This document shows, one piece after another, positions 8,842 through 16,159 of a stretch of 59,209 nt of DNA; within the stretch, counting starts at the first letter, position 1; each line of letters begins with the position of its first letter. The stretch lies in contig JANMAT010000103.1 of NCBI GenBank assembly GCA_031359995.1, positions 1-59,209 on the forward strand. The letters run 5' to 3'. The notes under the pieces are model-generated. The model worked only from the letters and a program-made list of their open reading frames with translations. It did no database searches and was not told the DNA's origin. This DNA comes from JANMAT01 sp031359995 (lineage in GTDB: Bacteria > Actinomycetota > Acidimicrobiia > Acidimicrobiales > Ilumatobacteraceae). The position numbers and the translations under genes are program-made.

Positions 8842-9111
8842 CTAACCGCCGGCGCGGGTGCGCTCGGCGCCCGAGCGCCGCAGGTTCTCGGCCAGCAGGC
8901 CATCGAGCGGTTCGTCGTTGAACGGGTCGACCAGCTGCCGGCAGATGGCGCCGAGCTGGTCGACCTGCTCGTCGGTGAGCCGGTCGAACACGTGGCGGCG
9001 CACGCTCTCGACGTGGCCGGGCGCGGCCGCCGCCAACGTGGACATGCCCTACGTGAGCACGAACGACCGCCAGGCCCTGCTCTCGCGCTCGTTCAACCAC
9101 CGCGGCTCCAC
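8842..9111 (-). pseudogene. MarR-family regulator with internal deletion and stop
   Basis: In one minus-strand frame, a GTG at 9111 begins VEPRWLNERESRAWRSFVLT, the usual N-terminal helix of actinobacterial MarR proteins. A TAG at 9049-9051 comes next. The same frame then continues as GMSTLAAAAPGHVESVRRHV and FDRLTDEQVDQLGAICRQLV, the usual C-terminal dimerisation helices. The roughly 90 residues in between, including the whole winged helix-turn-helix, are missing. I read this as a dead regulator after an in-frame deletion. The 67-codon ORF from the ATG at 9045 could still be made, but it would lack any DNA-binding part. Confidence 0.7.
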
Positions 9112-9167
9112 GCTCCGAGCCTACCGGAGGGTCCGCGCCGCTCCCGGGCCGAGCGGCCCGCCGATCG

Positions 9168-10643
9168 TCACGTGTTGCTCGACCGCGCCGCCAGTTCCTC
9201 GGCCACCGCGACGGTGGTGATGTGCGTGTTGGCGCGGGGCAGGTCGGGGAACACCGACGCGTCGCAGACCCGCACCCCCGCATGACCGAGCAGCGCGCCG
9301 TCGAGGCCGACGACCGAGCCGGCCGCCTCCGCCGGGCCCATTCGGCAGCTGCCGGCGACATGCACGTAGTCGGCCAGATGGGCGAGCATCCAAGCGTCGA
9401 GGGCGTCGTCGTCGAGCCCGCCGAGCATGGATGCCGGTGTGCCCTCGTCGTCGCAGAACACGTCGGGGGCGACCCCGTGCACCGCCGGGTCCTGCAGCAG
9501 CGCGACGAGGGCGCGCACACCGACCCTGAGCCGGCGCCGGTCGCCCGGGTCGTGGAGCATCCGTTGATCGATGGACGCCACGGTGACGGTGCCGTGGCTG
9601 GCCGGCTGCATGAGCGACACCATCACCACCGCGGTGCCCGCCATGGCCGGCCAGGGGCCGGCCGGGGCCAGCACGAGCAGCTGCAGGTCGCCGCCGCCGT
9701 CACCGCTCGACAAGCGGGCCAGCAACGACGCCGGTGGGCGATCGAGTGGTTCGTCGGCGGCGCCGTGCACGTCACCTCCCGCACCGGCGGCCACGAAGAA
9801 CGCCACGGCGGCGTGGTCGCGCAGCTGGGTGCCGAGCGACGGACGACCCAGCCCGGCGCGGGCCAGCACGATCGGCGAGTGGAGGGCACCGGCGGCCACG
9901 ATCACCTCGCCGGCGTCGATGCGGTGGCCGTCGGCCAGGCCCACCCCGGCGACGCGCCCGGCCCGCGCCACCAGCGCCGCCTCACCGGCGCCGGCCACCA
10001 CGTGCAGGTTGCTGCGGGCTCGTACCGTGGGGCCGAGGTAGGCGTCCGCCGCCGACCAGCGCCGCAGCCGCCCGGTGTCGGGATCGACCCGCCCGGTCCA
10101 GGTGGCCGGGAACCAGCCGTCGGCATCGGTGGCCCACGGGTCGATGCGGCCCAGACCGTGCGTGCGGCCCAGCGCGTCGCACAGAGCCCGTTCGAACGGC
10201 GTGAACCGCTCGGGGGTCGCGTCCACCAGCGCCAGCGGCGTGGTGCCGGCCCGCATGGCCGCGAACCGCGCCCCCAGCACGTCGGCTCCCCAGCCTGTGG
10301 CGCCCAGCTCCTCCCAGCGATCGAAGTCGGCCCGCAGGCCGGGCAGTGCGACCATGGCGTTCACCGCCGAGCTGCCGCCGAGGCCGCGGCCCCGGCGGTA
10401 GACGCTGGGCGCCTGCACGTCGGACCGGCGCACGAGCAGCTCGGGCCAGGTCCGTTCGGCGTCGTCGAGGGCGGCGTAGAAGTCGAGCCCGTCGACCGCG
10501 GGTGTGGACCCGTCGGGCCCGGCCTCCACGAGCGCCACGGTGCGGCCGTCGTCCTCGCTCAGCCGGGACGCCAGCACGCACCCGGCCGAGCCGGCGCCGA
10601 GCACCACAACGTCGGCACGGGACGGGCGTCCGACGCCGGTCAC
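9168..10643 (-). CDS. GMC-family FAD oxidoreductase
   Basis: A 491-residue glucose-methanol-choline oxidoreductase. The FAD motif VVVLGAGSAGCVLASRLSE begins at residue 12. GMC signature 1 (YRRGRGLGGSSAVNAMVALP) follows, then VIVAAGALHSPIVLARAGLG. The C-terminal active-site region has YVHVAGSCRMG, with the catalytic His, and ANTHITTVAVAEELA. These flavoenzymes oxidise alcohols, but the substrate is not predictable. The GTG start overlaps the stop of the upstream phosphatase-GNAT gene by 4 nt (GTGA), so the two are translationally coupled. Confidence 0.9.
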   Translation of the reverse strand: MTGVGRPSRADVVVLGAGSAGCVLASRLSEDDGRTVALVEAGPDGSTPAVDGLDFYAALDDAERTWPELLVRRSDVQAPSVYRRGRGLGGSSAVNAMVALPGLRADFDRWEELGATGWGADVLGARFAAMRAGTTPLALVDATPERFTPFERALCDALGRTHGLGRIDPWATDADGWFPATWTGRVDPDTGRLRRWSAADAYLGPTVRARSNLHVVAGAGEAALVARAGRVAGVGLADGHRIDAGEVIVAAGALHSPIVLARAGLGRPSLGTQLRDHAAVAFFVAAGAGGDVHGAADEPLDRPPASLLARLSSGDGGGDLQLLVLAPAGPWPAMAGTAVVMVSLMQPASHGTVTVASIDQRMLHDPGDRRRLRVGVRALVALLQDPAVHGVAPDVFCDDEGTPASMLGGLDDDALDAWMLAHLADYVHVAGSCRMGPAEAAGSVVGLDGALLGHAGVRVCDASVFPDLPRANTHITTVAVAEELAARSSNT

Positions 10644-11779
10644 GGCGTGGGCCACCGTCCCAGGCGCGCCTCGACCATGCCGTCGACGACCCGGCCGGTC
10701 GCCTCGAACCCAAAGCGCAGGTAGAACTCCTCGGGGCCGTCGTCGCCGGTCACCCAGGTCGTGTACAGCTCGTCGGGCGCGGTGGCATCGGCCCGCACAT
10801 GGGCGCACACGAGCTCGAGTAGCCGGCGCCCGTAGCCACCGCGCTGGAACGGCCCGGCCACCAGGAGCCGCCACAGGAACCAGGCGTCGTGGGGGAAGGT
10901 CTCGGTCGGTTGGTGCGGCTCGGTCAGCATCACGAAGCCCACGGGCTTCTCGCCGATGTAGGCGGCCCGGTACCAGGCCCGCCGGCTGCCGTGGTGGGCC
11001 TGCACGAGCGACTCCCACACGGGCGCCACGAACCTCTCCTGCGATGGCCACACGCGCAGGTCGAGCACCTCGCGCAGGTTCGCCTCCACCACCGGCCGCA
11101 GCTCCATGAGCGCGGCGTCGGAGGCGACGCGGCGCTCACGGGGCGTCTCACGCGGCAACCCGGCCAGATGGCCGGCGTCGTTGTAGCGGATGAGCCGCCA
11201 CTTGTTCGGCTCGACGAGGAAGAACTCGGTGATCGAGGTGTTCACGGTGTGCACTTCGAACAGGCCCGTCGGCGGCGCCTGCAGGAACCGGCGCAGCACC
11301 GCGTCGATGACGCCGCCGTGGCACACGACCGCGATGGTGCGCCCGGGGTGATCAGCGATGATCGCGGTGAACGCCCGGGCGATGCGGTGCTGGAACTCGG
11401 CGATCGTCTCGCCCCCGGGGAAGCCGGTGGCGTACGGGTCGCCGTTCCAGTCGGTGAGGCCGAAGCGCGTGGCGTACTCCTCGAAGCTCATGCCGTCGAC
11501 CTCGGGGCCGGGGAAGTGCTCGCCCACGTCGTGGATCTGCCGCACCTCCAACCCGCCCAGGGCGGCCCGGACGGCGTCGGCCGTCTCGACGGCGCGGGGG
11601 TAGGTGGAGGCGATGAGCACGTCGGCGCGGAGCTCGCCGGTACGGGCCAGACGTTCGGCCAGCGCGGCGGCCTGCTGCCGGCCGAGATCGGAGAGTCCGG
11701 TGCAGGCCCGGGGCCCGCCCACGATGCGCTGCACCGTAGCGTTGGACTCGCCGTGGCGGATGAGGATGAGTCGCGTCAT
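10640..11779 (-). CDS. Histidine phosphatase fused to GNAT acetyltransferase
   Basis: A 379-residue two-domain protein. Residues 1-200 form a phosphoglycerate-mutase-type histidine phosphatase with IRHGESN (catalytic His9) and VVCHGGVID (second His at 154). After a linker of about 25 residues, residues 228-379 form a GNAT N-acetyltransferase with the acetyl-CoA-binding GPFQRGGYGRRLLELV (about 309-324) and FYLRFGFEATG near the end. Each family is common, but I do not recall this fusion as standard. An ACGGTA box on the top strand (11790-11795, TACCGT in the gene direction) lies 10 nt before the ATG. The gene is coupled to the downstream GMC oxidoreductase. Confidence 0.9.
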   Translation of the reverse strand: MTRLILIRHGESNATVQRIVGGPRACTGLSDLGRQQAAALAERLARTGELRADVLIASTYPRAVETADAVRAALGGLEVRQIHDVGEHFPGPEVDGMSFEEYATRFGLTDWNGDPYATGFPGGETIAEFQHRIARAFTAIIADHPGRTIAVVCHGGVIDAVLRRFLQAPPTGLFEVHTVNTSITEFFLVEPNKWRLIRYNDAGHLAGLPRETPRERRVASDAALMELRPVVEANLREVLDLRVWPSQERFVAPVWESLVQAHHGSRRAWYRAAYIGEKPVGFVMLTEPHQPTETFPHDAWFLWRLLVAGPFQRGGYGRRLLELVCAHVRADATAPDELYTTWVTGDDGPEEFYLRFGFEATGRVVDGMVEARLGRWPTP

Positions 11780-11818
11780 GACGCCCAGAACGGTAGCGGC
11801 GACGAGCCCGGACCGGGC

Positions 11819-13249
11819 TCAGGCCAGCTTCTCGACGAAGCCCACGAGCTGGCGCAGGTTGCGGCACTCGTAGACGCCGTCGGTGTGGGTGCCGTACTCG
11901 CCCACGATGGAGTCGCCCGTGTTCCAGTACGACTTCGGCTCGGGGTTCAACCAGTAGACGTGGCGCGCCTTCTGGCGCATCTCCTTGACGACCCAGGCCT
12001 GGGACGCGTGATAGTTGTTCCGGGCGTCGCCGAGCAGGATGACGGTGGTCTTCGGACCGACGTCTTTGCCCCACTTCTGCCAGAACACCTCGAACGCGTG
12101 GCCGTAGTCGGAGTGGCCGTCCACCCACACGACGTCGGCCTCGGTGTTCACCCGATGCACGGCCTCGGTGATGTCGTCGACGTTCTTGAAGTAGTCGGTG
12201 ACCTCGTCGATGCCGTCGATGAAGACGAAGCTGCGGACCTTCGAGAACTGCCCCTGGATGGCGTACACCAGCATCAGCGTGAACCGGGCGAAGGCGGCCA
12301 CGGAACCGGAGATGTCGGCCACCACCATGAGCTCGGGCTTGGCCGGGCGGGGGAACTTGAACTTCGGCTCGGCGGGAACGCCGCCGTAGCTGAGCGAGTG
12401 CCGCACGGTGTTGCGGAAGTCGAGCGGCCCCTTGCGCCCGTGGCGACGCTTGCGGGCCAGGCGGGCGGCCAGCTTGCGCGTGAGTGGGTAGAGCGCCTTC
12501 TTCAACGACGCCATCTCGTCACGGGAGGCGTGCATGAAGTCGACGTCTTCGGGCAGCGGCTTGCGCAGGGTCTTGGCCATGGCCTCGGCCCCGCGATCGG
12601 CGACGAGGCGGCGACGGATCTCGGCCTCGATCTCCTTCTTGAACTGCTCGATGCGCGAGTCGAACTCGTCGTGCTCGAGGCGCTCTTCCAGCGGCGTCAT
12701 CTCGCCGCCGACGGCCTGGCGCTGGGCCTCCATGAGCTTGTCGAGCATGCTGTCGAGGTCGAGGTTCCGCAGCGTGCGGTACAGGTAGTACGTACCGCCC
12801 ACGGGGCGCCCCGGCTCCATGCCGGCGAACCGCTGCACCGCCTGGCGGGCCAGCGCCCGCATCATGGCCTCGTCGCCGTGCATGAGCGCGTTGTACAGCA
12901 GCTGCATGAGCTCCTCGGGCGTGAGCGAGTCCATCGCTCCCCCGGCCTGGCCCTTGCCCTCGCCCTGGCGCTGCTCCTGCATCTCGCGCCACATCTCGTC
13001 GACGTCGCCGTCTTCGCGCAGGCTGTACTGCGGGCCGCGGAGGCTGAAGTAGACCTCGAAGACCGTCTCGAACGCCCGCCAGTGGGCGGAGTTCTTGACC
13101 AGCGTGGCACCCAGCGCGAACTTGAACGCCTCGCGGTCCTCCATCGGGATGTGGGTGACCGCCGACATGGCGTCGAGGTTCTCGGTGAGGCTCACCGGCA
13201 GGCCGGCGGCCCTCAGTTCCGTGATGAACCCAGCGAGCAGGTCGAGCAT
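11819..13249 (-). CDS. VWA domain protein, CoxE-like
   Basis: A 476-residue cytosolic protein without signal peptide. The N-terminal half is helical and charged, and contains a QEQRQGEGKGQ stretch. The C-terminal half is a von Willebrand A domain with the metal site MVVADISGS (Asp312, Ser314, Ser316) and TTVILLGDARNNYH. The layout matches the CoxE/YehP-like group that partners MoxR ATPases. Known MoxR-VWA pairs act as chaperones that insert metal cofactors or assemble complexes; CoxD/CoxE mature CO dehydrogenase. It starts 2 bp after the moxR stop, so the two are one operon. Confidence 0.85.
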   Translation of the reverse strand: MLDLLAGFITELRAAGLPVSLTENLDAMSAVTHIPMEDREAFKFALGATLVKNSAHWRAFETVFEVYFSLRGPQYSLREDGDVDEMWREMQEQRQGEGKGQAGGAMDSLTPEELMQLLYNALMHGDEAMMRALARQAVQRFAGMEPGRPVGGTYYLYRTLRNLDLDSMLDKLMEAQRQAVGGEMTPLEERLEHDEFDSRIEQFKKEIEAEIRRRLVADRGAEAMAKTLRKPLPEDVDFMHASRDEMASLKKALYPLTRKLAARLARKRRHGRKGPLDFRNTVRHSLSYGGVPAEPKFKFPRPAKPELMVVADISGSVAAFARFTLMLVYAIQGQFSKVRSFVFIDGIDEVTDYFKNVDDITEAVHRVNTEADVVWVDGHSDYGHAFEVFWQKWGKDVGPKTTVILLGDARNNYHASQAWVVKEMRQKARHVYWLNPEPKSYWNTGDSIVGEYGTHTDGVYECRNLRQLVGFVEKLA

Positions 13250-13251
13250 GG

Positions 13252-14139
13252 TCAGCTCTTCGTGGCTGCGTCGACGCTGAGTTCCTTCGCGGCTTTGGTG
13301 ATGTCGCTCTGGTACTTGAGGAGGACGTGCAGCGTCTCTTTGGCCGTGGCCGCATCGATGTGCTCGATGCCGAGCAGCACGAGCGTGCGGGCCCAGTCGA
13401 TCGTCTCGGAGACGCTGGGGGCCTTCTTCAGCTCGATCTGGCGGATGGAGCGCACGATGCGGGCGATCTGGTCGGCCAGGTTCTCGGTGATGCCGGGAAC
13501 CTTGGTGAGCACGATCGCCTTCTCGCGGTCCATCTGCGGGTAGTCGATGTGCAGGTACAGGCAGCGTCGCTTCAGCGCCTCGGAGAGCTCACGGGTGTTG
13601 TTCGAGGTGAGGAACACCAGCGGGATCTGCCGGGCCTCGATCGTGCCGAGCTCGGGAATGGAGACCTGGTAGTCGGAGAGGATCTCGAGGAGCAGCGCCT
13701 CGGTCTCGATCTCGACGCGGTCGACCTCGTCGATGAGGAGCACGACCGGGTCGGTGGACCGGATCGCCTCGAGCAGCGGACGGGTGAGGAGGAACTCCTC
13801 GGAGAAGATGTCGTCGTGGATCTCGCTCCACGAGTCGGAGTTCCGGTCGGCCTGGATGCGCAGCAGCTGCTTCTTGTAGTTCCACTCGTACAGGGCCTTG
13901 GACTCGTCGAGCCCCTCGTAGCACTGCAGGCGGATGAGCCGGGCGCCGGTCATCTGGGCGACGCTCTTGGCCAGCTGGGTCTTGCCGGTACCAGCGGGAC
14001 CTTCGACGAGGATCGGCTTGCCGAGCCGGTCGGCCAGGAACACGACGCCGGCGATGCCCTCGTCGGCCAGGTAGTCCACGTTCTTCAGCGAATCGCGGAC
14101 AGTGGAAACGGTATCGAACCGGTGCGCAGCGTCAGCCAT
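13252..14139 (-). CDS. MoxR-family AAA+ ATPase
   Basis: A 295-residue AAA+ ATPase with Walker A GPAGTGKT at 47-54, Walker B LLIDEVD at 134-140, sensor-1 VFLTSNNTREL and an arginine-finger segment ALKRRCLYLHIDYP. The family works as a chaperone motor with a VWA protein, here the gene directly downstream (2-bp gap). CoxD of CO dehydrogenase operons is the closest well-known relative in length and motif set. The target complex is not encoded next to it. A TAGGGT box lies 6 nt before the ATG. Confidence 0.92.
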   Translation of the reverse strand: MADAAHRFDTVSTVRDSLKNVDYLADEGIAGVVFLADRLGKPILVEGPAGTGKTQLAKSVAQMTGARLIRLQCYEGLDESKALYEWNYKKQLLRIQADRNSDSWSEIHDDIFSEEFLLTRPLLEAIRSTDPVVLLIDEVDRVEIETEALLLEILSDYQVSIPELGTIEARQIPLVFLTSNNTRELSEALKRRCLYLHIDYPQMDREKAIVLTKVPGITENLADQIARIVRSIRQIELKKAPSVSETIDWARTLVLLGIEHIDAATAKETLHVLLKYQSDITKAAKELSVDAATKS

Positions 14140-14145
14140 GGGCGA

Positions 14146-14176
14146 ACCCTAGTGGTCTGCTTGACCAGACGGTCAA
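14146..14176 (-). promoter_or_regulatory. moxR promoter with palindromic GGTC/GACC boxes
   Basis: TAGGGT (14146-14151 in the gene direction) lies 6 nt before the moxR ATG and looks like a leaderless -10 box. Immediately upstream is TTGACC-AGAC-GGTCAA (14161-14176), a perfect 6-bp inverted repeat. A further GGTC at 14154-14157 makes three alternating GGTC/GACC boxes. The position over the -35 region suits an operator, but the regulator is unknown. Confidence 0.45.
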
Positions 14177-14228
14177 TCCATTCGTCGGCCCGCAGCGCCC
14201 GTGCCGCCTGTCCGACAGGGGCCGGAGC

Positions 14229-15518
14229 TCAGACGAGGCGGTAGGGCGAGGTGAACCAGCCGGCCACGTCGACCACCAGATCGGCCGGCGCCTTGCTGGA
14301 GAGGGCCACGCCACCGGCGGCACCCAGACCCACCGTCACGGCGTTCGGCACCACCTGACCGACGGTGTAGTTCAGGCTCGACGCCACCGGCTGGGCCAAC
14401 GTGTCGGGCCACACGGTGACGTACCCGCCCGCCTTCGGGTCGACCACCGTCACGCTGATCACCACCGCCTCGGCCGTGGTGGGCACCCCGAACCGGTCGA
14501 CCACGGTGCACACCGGCTGGCCCGTGGCCGGGTCGGGCACGTATCCGCCGGCGGCCGGGTCGCGGGTGTCCATGAACCGGGTGGGCTCGATGGGGGTGAA
14601 CCCGCCCCGCACGAGCGCACCGGCGGCGTAGTAGCCCATGACGTCGACCACCAGGTCGGTGGGCGTGTGGACGTACAGGTCGACCTTGTCGCCGGTACCG
14701 ACCTTCACCGTCACCTGGTTGGCCACGATGCGGCGGCCATCGGTGTTCAGGTTCGACGCCTTGGGCAGCGAACGCCCGGTCGGGTACGCCGTCACGTAGC
14801 CGGCGGCGCTGCCCGCCCGGGGCACCGCGGTCACGTTCAGGACCACGGCCACCGCGTCGGCCGGCACGGTGGTGGTGCCGCCGGCCACCATCAGCCCGCC
14901 GTACACGCCGCCGGTGACGCCGGCGCTCGGCGTGTAGGTCACGCCCGAAGCGTCGGCACGCGTGTCGAGCAGGCGCTGGGGCTGCAGGCCGCCGAAGCCG
15001 CCACCGCCCGGACCGTTCGGCGCAGCGGCGTACACACCGAGCACGTCGATGACCACGTCGGTCGCGACCTTGCTGTAGACGCTCACGCGCAGGTCGGCGC
15101 TCATCTGCACGGTGACGGCGTTGGGCACCACCTCGCCCCGCTGGAAGTTCACCGCCGAGGCGAGCGGCTGGGCCTGACCCGCGGGCCACACCGTCAGGAA
15201 CCCGGCGGCATCAGGGTTCACCACGGTCACGTTCAGCACTACCGCGCCGAGGCCGGCGGCCGGCAGCGTGGCGTCGGCCGGGTCGAACACCCGGAAGCTC
15301 GCCGTCTCGCCGGCGCCGAGGCGCGGCCCCGCGTACACCACCGCGGTCGATGTGGCCACCTCACGGGTATCGACCAGACGGAACGGGGTGACGGCCACGA
15401 ACCCGCCCGCACCCGGCTCGAGCACGGCGCTGGCGGCGCGAGCGGGCCCGGCGCTGACGCTTACGAGGCCGGCGACGGCGACCGTGACGAGCAGGAGACC
15501 GCGGCGCAACGACGACAT
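14229..15518 (-). CDS. Secreted protein with three actinobacterial surface repeats
   Basis: A 429-residue protein with a signal peptide (LRRGLLLVTVAVAGLVSVSA, cleavage near ARA-AS) and three repeats of about 130 residues. Each repeat opens with an RLxDTR-type motif (PFRLVDTRE, PQRLLDTRA, PTRFMDTRD). Each continues with AVVLNVTVV..GFLTVWP and a segment like VVPNAVTV, and closes with DVVIDVLGVY or its equivalent. This repeat is common in secreted proteins of Acidimicrobiia and related Actinomycetota, where it usually trails catalytic domains; its function is unknown. Here the repeats are the whole protein, and no sortase motif or other anchor is visible. A TAGCCT box (15527-15532) lies 8 nt before the ATG. 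Confidence 0.85.
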   Translation of the reverse strand: MSSLRRGLLLVTVAVAGLVSVSAGPARAASAVLEPGAGGFVAVTPFRLVDTREVATSTAVVYAGPRLGAGETASFRVFDPADATLPAAGLGAVVLNVTVVNPDAAGFLTVWPAGQAQPLASAVNFQRGEVVPNAVTVQMSADLRVSVYSKVATDVVIDVLGVYAAAPNGPGGGGFGGLQPQRLLDTRADASGVTYTPSAGVTGGVYGGLMVAGGTTTVPADAVAVVLNVTAVPRAGSAAGYVTAYPTGRSLPKASNLNTDGRRIVANQVTVKVGTGDKVDLYVHTPTDLVVDVMGYYAAGALVRGGFTPIEPTRFMDTRDPAAGGYVPDPATGQPVCTVVDRFGVPTTAEAVVISVTVVDPKAGGYVTVWPDTLAQPVASSLNYTVGQVVPNAVTVGLGAAGGVALSSKAPADLVVDVAGWFTSPYRLV

Positions 15519-15829
15519 GGCCGGTCAGGCTAGGCACGGGCCGCCCCGCACCGCCGGGCACCCCCGGTTCGGGTCCGTGTAACAATCGCCGGTGTCCCGC
15601 GCGTGTGAGGGGCCGTGGTGGAAGAACCAGCTGCGCTCGGGGCGGTCCCCGGGACCCGGTGCGCGATCGCGTCGTTCGACGACGACGTCAGCAGCACGAG
15701 TCCGGGCCTGGCTTCACGCTCACCTACATCAAGCACGACGACAACAACTACGACCTGCGTGTGACCATCTGCTGATGCGCGACGGCACCAGTCGTCGTGG
15801 GCGTGCTTCCCACAACGGATGCGTCCCGT

Positions 15830-16147
15830 CGCCCGGGAGATGGTCGTGCCGCCCACACACCGTCGCGGGTGGTGACGGCCGCACCCGAGCCGCTGATGCC
15901 CGCCAGGCCACCCCGACCCGAGTTGGCGACGATCCTCCACGTCGAGGTGGTCGAGCTCAGGTTGCCGTCGGTCTCGAAGATGTAGGAGCCCGTGCCGCAC
16001 CCAGCGACCTCGCCGATGAGCTTGTGAAGCTGACGAACAGGATGTCGACCGCCGCGGGCAACGCCTCGATGAACACGCCGAGCACCGCCGAGTCGTTCGA
16101 GTGCCGGAGACCACGCAGGTCGCCGGTGACCGTGGCGTCGGGCATCC
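15830..16147 (-). pseudogene. Decayed DUF3224-like/secreted-protein gene
   Basis: The 15533-16159 interval has no intact gene. On the minus strand, MPDATVTGDLRGLRHSNDS begins at 16145 and continues to DILFVSFT. After a frame change, LIGEVAGCGTGSYIFETDG and STWRIVANSGRGGLAGISGS follow, down to about 15850. The second part resembles the TWxIVxxSGxGxLAGxxGxG strand pair of DUF3224-type beta-barrel proteins. The frame breaks and missing C-terminus suggest a decayed gene. On the plus strand, GFTLTYIKHDDNNYDLRVTI ending at TGA near 15776 also looks protein-like, but I see no start or family for it. Confidence 0.35.
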
Positions 16148-16159
16148 CTGAACTTCGGC

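Noticed and set aside
10889..13543. Very long open frame on the plus strand (884 codons)
   Set aside because: It is antisense to four well-supported genes and only open because of third-position GC bias; its translation is His/Arg/Gly/Val-rich with no family features. The same holds for similar mirror frames, for example 36160-38355 and 42006-44156.
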